DNA of 64,000 bases, taken from the NCBI GenBank assembly GCA_964342385.1, contig CAYFGP010000015.1, positions 6,864-70,863 of the forward strand. The letters are read 5' to 3'. Below the pieces are notes generated by a model that made no database searches, had not been told where the DNA came from, and saw only the letters and a list, made by a program, of their open reading frames with translations. Positions 1-8,128 of this stretch are shown piece by piece; the first letter of the stretch is position 1, and every line of letters begins with the position of its first letter. Made by a program: the position numbers and the translations under genes. Origin of the DNA: Oceanospirillum sp964342385. Its GTDB lineage: Bacteria; Pseudomonadota; Gammaproteobacteria; Pseudomonadales; Halomonadaceae.

Positions 1-53
1 TGGAAACCGATGCGTCCTTCCTGCCAGCGCTGATGCCAGAAGGCTTTATCCAT
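1..53 (-). CDS. tpm: Thiopurine S-methyltransferase, N-terminus only (cut by window edge)
   Basis: The minus strand read from 53 begins MDKAFWHQRWQEGRIGF and runs off the left edge. The pattern M-x3-FW-x2-RW-x4-IGF is the start of bacterial thiopurine methyltransferases, SAM-dependent enzymes that methylate thiopurines and, in bacteria, selenium and tellurium compounds. A GGAG Shine-Dalgarno lies about 8 bases upstream of the ATG. Only 17 codons are visible, so the call rests on the N-terminal signature alone. It lies downstream of the DUF1820 gene on the same strand, about 214 bases away. Confidence 0.72.
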   Translation of the reverse strand, partial: MDKAFWHQRWQEGRIGF

Positions 54-64
54 AACGTTTGCTC

Positions 65-124
65 CACATTCTGCGGTTTAATGCCGCTCTCACATTCTGC
101 GGTTCAATGCCGCTCTCACATTCT
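65..124. repeat. 26-bp tandem repeat, 2.3 copies
   Basis: Units 65-90 and 91-116 differ at one base; a third copy stops after 8 bases (117-124). The unit contains a short internal dyad (TGCGG/CCGC). It lies just upstream of the tpm ribosome-binding site, so the tpm leader would be transcribed through it. Confidence 0.85.
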
Positions 125-267
125 TTATCTTACCCAGCACCTTACTCAGCAAGTCATAGCTGACTTAGCCTACGGCATGCTATTCAGCCGTTATCATCCC
201 CCAGACGGAGATAAAATTCACTGCTGCTTTAGACCCGTAGGTCATTTATGGGCAAGAGATAGAGGCC

Positions 268-609
268 CTAGCTGTCCTGCCCAGGAGGAACCGGCATCGG
301 GCGACCAGGGAAGTGAGCGACATTACCACCGGATTTCCACTCACTGGTCTTAGCCACGCCTTCACGCTCCACCTCATCGATACGCACAATAGAGTTATAA
401 GGGATATAACTGCGTTTTACCCCAGAAAACTCCTGCTTTAACTTGTCTTCACCGGGATCGATCACCAACTGGCTGCGCTCACCAAAAATAAATTCTTCCA
501 CTTCCAGGAAACCAAACAGATCACCCTGAAAGATCTGGCGGGCATAGAGCTCGTAAACCTCATCTTTATTAAGAAAGATCACCCGGTAAATATTTTGTGC
601 GTCGGCCAT
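268..609 (-). CDS. DUF1820 family protein
   Basis: A 113-residue soluble protein with no signal peptide or membrane segment. It resembles the DUF1820 family, usually encoded next to miaB in Pseudomonas-type genomes; function unknown. The sequence is beta-rich in the middle (IYRVIFLNKDEVYELYARQI near the N-terminus, YIPYNSIVRIDEVE later) and ends in a flexible Gly/Pro tail. I chose the ATG at 609 because GGGAG lies 6 bases upstream; a TTG four codons earlier would overlap that Shine-Dalgarno. It is divergent from miaB across a 364-base gap. Family assignment is from recollection of sequence and context. Confidence 0.7.
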   Translation of the reverse strand: MADAQNIYRVIFLNKDEVYELYARQIFQGDLFGFLEVEEFIFGERSQLVIDPGEDKLKQEFSGVKRSYIPYNSIVRIDEVEREGVAKTSEWKSGGNVAHFPGRPMPVPPGQDS

Positions 610-973
610 AGTGGCTCCCAAGACTGAATTTTTAACCTCAGACAGCTGCTAAAACAGTGTCTTATCACTCTGAAAAAGAACCGGGAGAATAGCATAAACC
701 CGCACCAAAAAACCTATCCCGATAGCGGTTTAGCCTCCTGATAAGAGAAACAAGCGACAGCCTGTAAGCTTGGCTTCAGATACCGCTTCATACACCGCGC
801 AAACCTACCTTTACGACAGTTACAGATATTTTAGTCCAACAGGCTAGGCGCAGTGCCATCAGGCTCGTATAATGGTGCGTTTTTTCAAGGTGGGCCGTCT
901 ATTTCCAGGCATTTTCTGCGGTCAATCGGCGCACGTTTACCACTTTTCCACGATATTGATACAGGTGTAATCC
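610..973. other. Divergent intergenic region between DUF1820 gene and miaB
   Basis: It holds the promoters of two divergent genes. Apart from the TATAAT box at 868-873 and a GGGAG Shine-Dalgarno for the leftward gene, I see no strong dyad, repeat or terminator. Confidence 0.5.
868..873 (+). promoter_or_regulatory. Putative -10 box for miaB
   Basis: A perfect TATAAT about 100 bases upstream of the miaB ATG. No good -35 lies 16-18 bases upstream (best TAGGCG at 845-850), so the promoter is only half supported. Confidence 0.4.
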
Positions 974-2317
974 ATGGCTAAAAAATTGTTCATCAAAACC
1001 CACGGGTGTCAGATGAATGAATATGACTCCGCACGTATGGCAGATCTGTTAGGCGAGAGCCACGAGCTGGAACTGACCGATAACGAGCAGGAAGCCGACG
1101 TTGTACTTCTGAACACCTGTTCCATCCGTGAAAAAGCTCAGGACAAAGTATTTCACCAGTTGGGTCGTTGGAAAAAGCTGAAAGAGCAGAATCCTGATCT
1201 GGTCATTGGTGTCGGTGGTTGTGTCGCGAGTCAGGAAGGCGACAACATCCGTAAGCGCGCCAACTTTGTTGATGTGATCTTTGGTCCGCAAACCCTACAC
1301 CGTGTACCTGAGATGATCGACGCCTCCAAGCAAAATAAAATTGCTGTCGTTGACGTGACCTTCCCTGAGATCGAAAAGTTTGATCGTCTTCCTGCCCCTA
1401 AGGTGGAAGGTGCGACCGCTTTTGTCTCTATTATGGAGGGCTGCAGCAAGTACTGTACTTTCTGCGTGGTACCTTACACCCGTGGTGAAGAGGTGTCTCG
1501 TCCGTTTGAAGATGTGATCGCCGAAGTGGTGCACCTGTCTGAACAGGGCGTACGTGAAATCAACCTGCTGGGCCAGAACGTTAACGCCTACCGTGGTTTT
1601 AACGAAGAAGGTGAAGAGATCGATCTGGCAGAGTTAATCACCTTTGTTGCGGCCGTGGACGGTATCGATCGTATCCGTTTCACCACCTCCCACCCGGTAG
1701 AATTCAGTGATAGCCTGGTTGATGTTTACGCCGAAGTGCCAGAACTGGTAAGCCATCTGCACCTGCCAGTACAGAGCGGTTCGGATCGTATTCTGACCGC
1801 GATGAAGCGTGGCCATAGCCGTGACGAGTATATCGCTAAGATGAAGCGTATTAAGGAAAAGCGTCCTGATATTTGCTTCTCCTCTGACTTTATTGTCGGC
1901 TTCCCGAACGAAAGCGATGAAGACTTTAAAGACACCATGGATCTGATTGCAGAGATCGGTTTCGATATCTCCTTCAGCTTTATCTACAGCCCGCGTCCGG
2001 GCACACCGGCTTCTGATATGGGAGACAATACCCCAGAAGAGGTGAAGAAGCAGCGTCTGAAGATTCTGCAGGATCGTATTAATCAGCAGGCGATGCAGAT
2101 CGCCCGTCGTATGGTGGGTGGCATAGAACGATGCCTGGTGACAGGCTTCTCACAGAAAGATCCAGGTCAGCTGCAAGCCCGTACAGAGAACAACCGTGTG
2201 GTGAACTTCCGTGCAGAAAGTCCGATGGATCTGATTGGCCGCTTTGTGGATCTGAAGATCACCGAGGCACTGCCACATTCACTGCGTGGTGAGATGATAG
2301 ATGAGAACAGCTACTAG
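974..2317 (+). CDS. miaB: tRNA-2-methylthio-N6-dimethylallyladenosine synthase MiaB
   Basis: A radical-SAM methylthiotransferase that adds the 2-methylthio group to i6A37 of tRNAs reading UNN codons. At 447 residues it has the usual length. The UPF0004 domain has its three iron-sulfur cysteines in HGCQMN (C12), NTCSIRE (about 49) and GGCVA (about 83). The radical-SAM cluster motif is CSKYCTFC (about 157-164), and a TRAM domain closes the C-terminus. AGGTG at 963-967 precedes the ATG. It is followed by a 527-base gap and then the phoH operon, the usual neighbour order. Confidence 0.97.
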   Translation: MAKKLFIKTHGCQMNEYDSARMADLLGESHELELTDNEQEADVVLLNTCSIREKAQDKVFHQLGRWKKLKEQNPDLVIGVGGCVASQEGDNIRKRANFVDVIFGPQTLHRVPEMIDASKQNKIAVVDVTFPEIEKFDRLPAPKVEGATAFVSIMEGCSKYCTFCVVPYTRGEEVSRPFEDVIAEVVHLSEQGVREINLLGQNVNAYRGFNEEGEEIDLAELITFVAAVDGIDRIRFTTSHPVEFSDSLVDVYAEVPELVSHLHLPVQSGSDRILTAMKRGHSRDEYIAKMKRIKEKRPDICFSSDFIVGFPNESDEDFKDTMDLIAEIGFDISFSFIYSPRPGTPASDMGDNTPEEVKKQRLKILQDRINQQAMQIARRMVGGIERCLVTGFSQKDPGQLQARTENNRVVNFRAESPMDLIGRFVDLKITEALPHSLRGEMIDENSY

Positions 2318-2358
2318 TTCTCAGCTTTAAATCTTCAAGTAAGGCACCATATAACACG

Positions 2359-2381
2359 CTATATACAAGCGCCGTATATAG
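2359..2381. other. Hairpin 1 downstream of miaB
   Basis: A perfect 8-bp inverted repeat, CTATATAC (2359-2366) with GTATATAG (2374-2381), and a 7-base loop. AT-rich and without a T-run, so it is not an obvious terminator. Confidence 0.55.
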
Positions 2382-2388
2382 ATTGCAT

Positions 2389-2430
2389 GCACGATATTCC
2401 ATCGCATTGATAATAATGGGAATATCGTGC
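2389..2430. other. Hairpin 2 downstream of miaB
   Basis: A perfect 12-bp inverted repeat, GCACGATATTCC (2389-2400) with GGAATATCGTGC (2419-2430), and an 18-base loop. No T-run follows. It starts 8 bases after hairpin 1, so the pair may form one 3'-end structure for miaB or a paired operator. Confidence 0.6.
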
Positions 2431-2614
2431 GCGATAAAACTTGTTCGATCAGTAATCCTCCAAATGCCCCTTTCCCTGAATCGCGTCATTTCGATTAACT
2501 GATTGATTTACCAACTGATAACAAAACGCAAAGGACAAACTGGAAGCCAAAATATACTCTGGGTTAACGTTGCTATCTGCCTGGACCAACCAGAGCAATC
2601 GCAACAGAAGCTAT

Positions 2615-2633
2615 ACTGTATTGTAAGTACAGT
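2615..2633. promoter_or_regulatory. Dyad upstream of the phoH operon
   Basis: ACTGTA-N7-TACAGT is a perfect 6-bp dyad centred about 220 bases before phoH. The spacing does not fit LexA (CTGT-N8-ACAG). It may be an operator for an unidentified regulator. Confidence 0.3.
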
Positions 2634-2664
2634 GTCATATTGGCCAAGCACTCTGTTATACCCA

Positions 2665-2744
2665 ACATTAATTTATTGATGTGTTACACCGCACATTAAT
2701 TTATTGGTGTGTTATACCGCACATCGATTTATTGGTGCGTAACC
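2665..2744. repeat. 28-bp tandem repeat, about 2.8 copies
   Basis: Units at 2665-2692, 2693-2720 and a partial one from 2721. Each has the pattern ACATTAATTTATTG followed by a GTGTTA(C/T)ACCGC half, with drift at a few positions. A GTTATACCC fragment just before unit 1 may be a decayed extra copy. It lies in the leader or promoter region of the phoH operon. Confidence 0.85.
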
Positions 2745-2844
2745 TGTCAGAGCATCCCTCTGTCAGTGCAATGCCATATAGTAGATAGCCCAGAAAAAAA
2801 CGTTTTGATTCCAGCTAACCGGCTCAAGGCAAACAGGAAAGATT

Positions 2845-3984
2845 TTGAACAGTCAAACCCATATTCTCAAGATAGAACTGGAACCCCACGACGCTCAACA
2901 ACTCGCCAACCTTTGTGGCCTTCACGACGAACATCTTCGCCTGATTGAAAACAGGATGAGTATTATCATCCGTAACCGTAGCCATCAGTTCCAGCTGGCC
3001 GGTGAGCAAAACCGCGTGCGTGCCGCAGCTAATCTACTGGAATCTCTGTATGAAGAAGCGGCCAGTACCGAACTGACGCCAGAGATGATCCATCTGCAGC
3101 TGCAACAATCCGGTATCGAAGAACTGGAACAGCAGGCTCAGCAGGATCACGTCGGTGCTGCCGATGAGATGATCACTCTGCGTACGCCAAAGGGCACCAT
3201 TAAGCCTCGCGGTCCTAATCAGCAACGTTATGTGCGCACCGTACTGACCAATGATATTAACTTTGGTGTCGGTCCTGCCGGTACCGGTAAAACCTATCTG
3301 GCAGTGGCTTGCGCGGTAGAAGCGCTGACCAATGACGAAGTGCGTCGCATTCTGCTGGTGCGTCCTGCGGTAGAGGCCGGTGAAAAACTGGGTTTCCTAC
3401 CGGGTGATCTGTCCCAGAAAGTTGACCCTTACCTGCGTCCGCTATACGACGCCCTGTATGAGATGCTGGGTTTTGAGCAGGTCGCCAAGCTGATCGAAAA
3501 AAATGTGATTGAAGTGGCACCTCTGGCCTATATGCGTGGTCGAACCCTGAACAACGCCTTTATTATTCTGGATGAGAGTCAGAACACCACTCGCGAACAG
3601 ATGAAGATGTTCCTGACCCGTATCGGTTTTGGTTCCACCGCGGTGATTACCGGTGACGTAACTCAGATCGATCTGCCAAAAGGCCAGAAGTCCGGTCTGG
3701 TGCATGTACTGAATGTATTGGATGGTGTCGACGGTATCGGTGTGACCCGCTTTGAATCCAAAGACGTAGTGCGTCACCCTATGGTGCAACGTATTGTTGA
3801 AGCCTACGACAAACACGAAGCGGAAGCCCAGATTCAGGAAGATAAAGAGCGCAAAGCCCGTGCGGCAGCACGCCAGCAGGCTCAATTAGCGGCTCAGCAA
3901 CAGGCACCTCAGATTCAGCCAGTACCTGCTCAAGTAGAACCGACTCAACCTGAAGACAGCAAACCAACGGATAGCCAGAGCTAA
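2845..3984 (+). CDS. phoH: PhoH-like ATPase (YbeZ)
   Basis: A 379-residue PhoH family NTPase, partner of YbeY in rRNA maturation and ribosome quality control. The Walker A is GPAGTGKTYLA (about 145-155) and the Walker B is IILDESQN (about 240). The last 50 residues are a Gln/Pro/Ala-rich low-complexity tail. The start is TTG at 2845, with AGGA at 2835-2838. Homology to YbeZ N-termini (the LEPHDAQQL region) begins right after it, and the first in-frame ATG would remove about 35 conserved residues. It leads an operon with ybeY (3 bases away), corC and probably lnt. Confidence 0.95.
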   Translation: MNSQTHILKIELEPHDAQQLANLCGLHDEHLRLIENRMSIIIRNRSHQFQLAGEQNRVRAAANLLESLYEEAASTELTPEMIHLQLQQSGIEELEQQAQQDHVGAADEMITLRTPKGTIKPRGPNQQRYVRTVLTNDINFGVGPAGTGKTYLAVACAVEALTNDEVRRILLVRPAVEAGEKLGFLPGDLSQKVDPYLRPLYDALYEMLGFEQVAKLIEKNVIEVAPLAYMRGRTLNNAFIILDESQNTTREQMKMFLTRIGFGSTAVITGDVTQIDLPKGQKSGLVHVLNVLDGVDGIGVTRFESKDVVRHPMVQRIVEAYDKHEAEAQIQEDKERKARAAARQQAQLAAQQQAPQIQPVPAQVEPTQPEDSKPTDSQS

Positions 3985-3987
3985 TCT

Positions 3988-4452
3988 ATGTCCATCGAAG
4001 CCATCATTGATTTACAGCTTGCCTGTGAAAACGCTAATCTACCGGGTGAAGCCGATTTCACCCGTTGGGTACAGTGTGTACTGGATGCCCACGAGGATAC
4101 CGGTAACGAGGTCACTATTCGTATTGTTGGCAGTGCTGAGAGCCAGTCACTGAATCATCAATACCGAGGCAAGGATAAGCCGACTAATGTCTTATCCTTT
4201 CCCTTTGAATCTCCACCGGAAGTTGCACTACCCTTACTCGGTGATCTGATTGTCTGTGCTGACGTTGTCGAACAGGAAGCACTGGAACAGAATAAAGCAC
4301 TGAATGATCATTGGGCCCATATGATTATTCACGGTTGCTTGCATTTATTGGGCTATGACCATATAGAAGAACAAGAAGCCGAAGAGATGGAAAGTTTGGA
4401 AATCGATCTCCTGGCAACCCTAAATATTAAAGACCCTTATCATCTGGATTAA
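3988..4452 (+). CDS. ybeY: Endoribonuclease YbeY
   Basis: A single-strand-specific metallo-endoribonuclease needed for 16S rRNA 3'-end maturation and 70S quality control. At 154 residues it has the usual size. The zinc motif H-G-x3-H-L-x-G-Y-D-H is visible as HGCLHLLGYDH (about 114-124). It starts 3 bases after the phoH stop with no strong Shine-Dalgarno, which suggests translational coupling to phoH. Confidence 0.96.
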   Translation: MSIEAIIDLQLACENANLPGEADFTRWVQCVLDAHEDTGNEVTIRIVGSAESQSLNHQYRGKDKPTNVLSFPFESPPEVALPLLGDLIVCADVVEQEALEQNKALNDHWAHMIIHGCLHLLGYDHIEEQEAEEMESLEIDLLATLNIKDPYHLD

Positions 4453-4473
4453 GGATTAGTAGGAAAACAACAC

Positions 4474-5319
4474 ATGAGCGAAGACCGATCGAGCAACGGT
4501 CAGGGTCAAAGATCCTGGCTAAGAAATATCATGACCTCCCTGACCGGCGAACCAAAAACCCGTCGGGAACTGCTCGAATTTATTCGAGACGCCGAACAGC
4601 GCCTGAAGCTGGATGCCGAAGCGATGAATATCATCGAAGGTGCCCTGCAGATCAATGAGATGCAGGTTCGGGATATTATGATTCCTCGTTCACAGATGAC
4701 GGCAGTGAAAGCTGACCAGACACCTGAAAGCTTTGTTCCCCTCATTATTGAGTCCACACACTCCCGTTTTCCTGTTATTGGCGAAAACCCAGATGAAATT
4801 ATCGGCATCCTGCTGGCAAAAGATCTGCTGCCTCTGATGCTGAAAAAAGATCGCAGTGATTTTGATCTGAAAGAGATCCTGCGTCCTGCGACCTTTATTC
4901 CTGAATCCAAGCGTCTGAACAGTCTACTGAGCGAATTCCGTATCAATCGTAATCATATGGCCATTGTGGTGGATGAGTACGGTGGTGTGGCTGGTCTAGT
5001 GACCATTGAGGATGTACTGGAACAGATTGTTGGTGAGATTGAAGATGAGCACGATATCGAAGAAGACGATATGGATATCCGTGCTATCAGTGAACACCAG
5101 TTTATCGTTAAAGCGCTGACACCGATTGAAGACTTTAACGAGCATTTCAGTACCGAATTCAGTGATGAAGATTTCGATACCATCGGAGGCATTATTATGC
5201 AGCGCTTTGGTCATCTGCCGGATCGTAACGAGTGCACCATGCTGGACGGTCTGGAGTTTAAGGTGCTGAATGCCGACAATCGCCGCATTCGTCTGCTGCA
5301 GGTCAGTAAAGAAGCCTAA
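4474..5319 (+). CDS. corC: CorC/YbeX CBS-domain protein
   Basis: A 281-residue cytoplasmic CBS-pair protein with a C-terminal CorC_HlyC domain, linked to magnesium/cobalt efflux and, in the ybeZYX operon, to ribosome homeostasis. CBS1 follows VRDIMIPRSQM (about residue 66). The second CBS contains VVDEYGGVAGLVTIEDVLEQ. The transporter-associated domain ends in NRRIRLLQV. There is no membrane domain, as usual for the short form. It lies 21 bases after ybeY, with AGGAAAAC upstream. Confidence 0.93.
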   Translation: MSEDRSSNGQGQRSWLRNIMTSLTGEPKTRRELLEFIRDAEQRLKLDAEAMNIIEGALQINEMQVRDIMIPRSQMTAVKADQTPESFVPLIIESTHSRFPVIGENPDEIIGILLAKDLLPLMLKKDRSDFDLKEILRPATFIPESKRLNSLLSEFRINRNHMAIVVDEYGGVAGLVTIEDVLEQIVGEIEDEHDIEEDDMDIRAISEHQFIVKALTPIEDFNEHFSTEFSDEDFDTIGGIIMQRFGHLPDRNECTMLDGLEFKVLNADNRRIRLLQVSKEA

Positions 5320-5370
5320 ACGACCCTGTTTACGCTTTTTATACCTGATACATCACCTCATGATATTCAG

Positions 5371-5396
5371 ATACTCTGGCTTAACGGCCAGAGTAT
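5371..5396. terminator. Hairpin after corC, possible weak terminator
   Basis: A 10-bp perfect stem, ATACTCTGGC with GCCAGAGTAT, and a 6-base loop. The downstream sequence is only loosely T-rich, so read-through into lnt, 210 bases on, is plausible. Confidence 0.45.
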
Positions 5397-5606
5397 CCAT
5401 CTTTCCCAAGTTTTTCTCGCCTTTATTCTTCTCTATTTCAATAGGTCTCTATTGCAGCTTGTATTCTTTACTCTGCTAGGCAACTTAGCAGTTAGACGAT
5501 CAGTGCTTTTACGCCTTTATTAATTTTCCTCTGACTGGATAGTTTTCAGCCAAGCCTGCTTTTGATAGTCTGCCCTGACACAGGACAGTAGGGACATAAT
5601 AATAAA

Positions 5607-7160
5607 ATGGCAATTTCCAGCCTGCTTCAGCAAGTTTCGACCCGACAGGGATTGCATCGCTATCTACTCGCCGCCTTTTCCGGTTGGTTAATCCCGCTGT
5701 CTTTTGCCCCTTACCAATTCTGGTACGTTACGCCACTGGCCATCTGTATTCTGATGTTTGCCATTCAGGGACGTAATATCAATCAGGAGCGTAAACGTTC
5801 TGGCATTGCGGTAGGCTGGTTCTTTGGTCTCGGTTTTTTTGGTAACGGCGCGTCTTGGGTCTATATCAGTATTCATGACTTTGGCTTCACTGGAATGCCC
5901 TTAGCCCTGTTATTAACCCTTGTCTTTGTTATGGGGCTGTCTCTACTGCCCGCCATTCAAATCGCCATTTTCCAACGCCTGTTTAACCATATCTCTCCTG
6001 TCTGGTGCTTCCCAGCATTATGGGTGATCTTTGAATGGCTGCGCAGCTGGCTGTTAACCGGTTTCCCTTGGCTCTATCTGGGCAATAGTGTCGTCGATTC
6101 ACCACTGTCTTCCTGGCTACCGACTGGCGGAGTGTATTTGGCCAGCTTTATTCTGGTGATGGCAGGTGTGATGTTGAATCGCTTTATTCAACAGCGCTTA
6201 AAGCTGCGCACCCTCGTAGCTTATCTGGTGGTGATCTTTGCCGGTGCCCATTTCCTGAACAATGTACAGTGGACACAAACCAGTCGCGAGCAACCGCTTC
6301 AGGTAGCCTTAGTTCAAGGTAATATTGATCAGAACCAGAAATGGTTACCACAACATCGTGATGAATTTCTACGGCTCTACCTTAACCTCAGTCAGGATAT
6401 TAAAAACGCCGATCTGATCCTGTGGCCGGAAACAGCCGTGCCCTTATTGGTCAGCCAATCCCGCGCTTATCTCAATCGAGTGATTGATGATCTGCCAGAA
6501 AATACCGCTCTGATTACTGGTCTGCCTGAGCGTGCGACTCTGGCCGGCATGAAACCAGCTCAGTACTACAACAGTATTTTGGTACGGGGCGACGGTGAAG
6601 GCATCTACCGTAAACAGAAGCTGGTGCCTTTTGGTGAGTATGTACCGCTGGAAACCATGCTGCGTGGCGCTATCGACTTCTTTAATCTGCCCATGTCCAG
6701 CTTTGTTAAAGGCGATAACAGCCAACCATTACTACAAGCCAAAGGCCTGAGTATTGCACCCTTTATCTGTTACGAGGTGGTCTATCCTGAGTTTGTCCGT
6801 CAGCAAGCGCAAGAGAGCGATCTATTGATCACCATCTCGAACGATAGCTGGTTTGGCCGTTCGGTGGGGCCTTTGCAGCACTTGCAGATGGCTCAGGTAC
6901 GCGCCGCTGAAAATGGTCGTTATATGTTGAGAGGCACCAATAATGGTGTGACGGCGATTATTGATCCTCAGGGCCGTATCACAGCTACAGCGCCTCAGTT
7001 TGAACAAGCGATAGTGCGTGGTGAGATCTGGTCGATGAGTGGCCAAACCCTCTATGCCCAATATGGCAGCCTGCCACTGCTGGCTTTCTGTGGTTTGATT
7101 CTTTTGATTCAACTGGTGCAAAATCGCCGCGCCAAACGCAGTCATATGTTCACTCTGTAA
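5607..7160 (+). CDS. lnt: Apolipoprotein N-acyltransferase Lnt
   Basis: An integral inner-membrane enzyme that transfers an acyl chain to the N-terminal cysteine of lipoproteins, the third step of lipoprotein maturation. At 517 residues it has the normal length. Several N-terminal membrane segments (roughly residues 20-225) precede a periplasmic carbon-nitrogen hydrolase domain. The triad is visible: Glu in LWPETAVP (about 274), Lys in YRKQKLVPFGEY (about 338) and Cys in PFICYEVVYPE (about 388). A last membrane helix lies near 485-505. The ATG at 5607 matches the family N-terminus, but its Shine-Dalgarno is weak. It follows corC after 287 bases. Confidence 0.97.
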   Translation: MAISSLLQQVSTRQGLHRYLLAAFSGWLIPLSFAPYQFWYVTPLAICILMFAIQGRNINQERKRSGIAVGWFFGLGFFGNGASWVYISIHDFGFTGMPLALLLTLVFVMGLSLLPAIQIAIFQRLFNHISPVWCFPALWVIFEWLRSWLLTGFPWLYLGNSVVDSPLSSWLPTGGVYLASFILVMAGVMLNRFIQQRLKLRTLVAYLVVIFAGAHFLNNVQWTQTSREQPLQVALVQGNIDQNQKWLPQHRDEFLRLYLNLSQDIKNADLILWPETAVPLLVSQSRAYLNRVIDDLPENTALITGLPERATLAGMKPAQYYNSILVRGDGEGIYRKQKLVPFGEYVPLETMLRGAIDFFNLPMSSFVKGDNSQPLLQAKGLSIAPFICYEVVYPEFVRQQAQESDLLITISNDSWFGRSVGPLQHLQMAQVRAAENGRYMLRGTNNGVTAIIDPQGRITATAPQFEQAIVRGEIWSMSGQTLYAQYGSLPLLAFCGLILLIQLVQNRRAKRSHMFTL

Positions 7161-7193
7161 ATATTCATAACGTTATCGCTTCAAATACTCTGT

Positions 7194-7237
7194 AATCGCT
7201 ATACCTAAAATGGTAAAAACACCTAGGTATAGCGATT
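7194..7237. terminator. Terminator-like hairpin after lnt
   Basis: A perfect 14-bp stem (7194-7207 with 7224-7237) and a 16-base loop, followed by a short pyrimidine-rich stretch (CTTCTATTCT). It separates the lnt operon from the nitrate module. Confidence 0.6.
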
Positions 7238-7344
7238 CTTCTATTCTACTCACCTTACAAATCCCATCCGATATATCCGCTCAGTACGATCACTAAATTC
7301 TGGATAAAGCGCTAGACCTCCCATAGCAGTCTTTATTAGCAGGC

Positions 7345-7381
7345 GCACCAAAAAGCACCTCGCTTATTTTCACTATGCACC
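7345..7381. promoter_or_regulatory. GCACC half-sites upstream of nasT, possible NtrC enhancer
   Basis: GCACC occurs at 7345-7349, 7355-7359 and 7377-7381, 60-100 bases upstream of the sigma-54 promoter. Spacings of 10 and 22 bases place them on one helix face. NtrC sites contain GCACC half-sites, but no full GCACC/GGTGC palindrome is present, so this is tentative. Confidence 0.3.
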
Positions 7382-7441
7382 ATAAATGCGCTTTTATAGC
7401 CTGTTTTGGCGCTTTTCACTCTATTTTCATGACAAATCTGC

Positions 7442-7456
7442 TGGCATAACTTTTGC
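7442..7456 (+). promoter_or_regulatory. Sigma-54 promoter for nasT-nasS
   Basis: TGGCATA-N4-TTGC matches the -24/-12 consensus TGGCAYR-N4-TTGC at every defined base with correct GG/GC spacing. Transcription would start near 7468, about 44 bases before nasT. Confidence 0.75.
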
Positions 7457-7511
7457 CACTTTATAGGGCATATTCTTAACTCATTAGCCCTAATCTGTAG
7501 ATATTTCAGCT

Positions 7512-8117
7512 ATGAAACGCATGCCTAAACTTAATCTGTCCGTAATGCTGGTGGATAACGAACCCGCCCGTGCGGCTATTCTGGAGCAGGCCCTGCTGGA
7601 TGCGGGTTATCGTATCGCTGCCCGACTGGAAGAAACCAGTGATCTGTCGGAGCAGGTACGTCTGTTACAGCCCGATATCGTAATTATCGATATCGAATCC
7701 CCTGACCGGGACACCATGGAGGATATGTCCCGGTTGCATAAAGACAACCCCAGACCCGTGGTGATGTTCTCCGAACAGGACGACGAGCAAACCATCGCCA
7801 GCGCCATTCGTGCCGGTGTCAGTGCCTATATCGCCGATGACATCCAAGCCACACGGGTTAAACCCATTCTCGAAGTGGCGATTGCCCGTTTCCGTGAGTT
7901 CCATGCCCTACGCGATGAACTGGACAAGGTACGCAACCAGCTGGCTGACCGTAAGCTGATCGAAAAAGCCAAAGGCCTGCTGATGCAGCACAAACAGTGC
8001 AGTGAAGAGGAAGCCTATAAAGACCTGCGTAAGATGGCTATGGATCAGAGCAAACGCCTGACCGATGTTGCTGAAAACGTTATTTCCGTGCTGGAACTGG
8101 TATTGAAGACTAAATAG
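7512..8117 (+). CDS. nasT: Nitrate-responsive ANTAR antiterminator NasT
   Basis: A 201-residue response-regulator-like RNA-binding protein. A receiver-like domain (1-125; acidic pocket D15/E17, putative acceptor D60 in VIIDIES) is followed by a coiled-coil linker and a C-terminal ANTAR domain (about 140-197; KLIEKAKGLLM and DLRKMAMDQ are typical). ANTAR proteins bind paired hexaloop hairpins in nascent RNA and prevent termination. The matching RNA lies at 9657-9786, upstream of nrtA. NasS holds NasT inactive without nitrate or nitrite. The genes are adjacent (11 bases) behind a shared sigma-54 promoter. Confidence 0.93.
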   Translation: MKRMPKLNLSVMLVDNEPARAAILEQALLDAGYRIAARLEETSDLSEQVRLLQPDIVIIDIESPDRDTMEDMSRLHKDNPRPVVMFSEQDDEQTIASAIRAGVSAYIADDIQATRVKPILEVAIARFREFHALRDELDKVRNQLADRKLIEKAKGLLMQHKQCSEEEAYKDLRKMAMDQSKRLTDVAENVISVLELVLKTK

Positions 8118-8128
8118 GGGTGAACCCA

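Noticed and set aside
33..353. Open frame of 106 codons on the plus strand at the left edge
   Set aside because: It crosses the tandem repeat and the 3' end of the DUF1820 gene on the other strand and has no recognisable protein signature.
2615..2633. LexA (SOS) box
   Set aside because: The arms resemble CTGT/ACAG but the spacing is nine bases, not eight, and the flanks do not fit.
2665..2744. Possible CRISPR array
   Set aside because: The 28-bp units are directly adjacent with no spacers and there are no cas genes.
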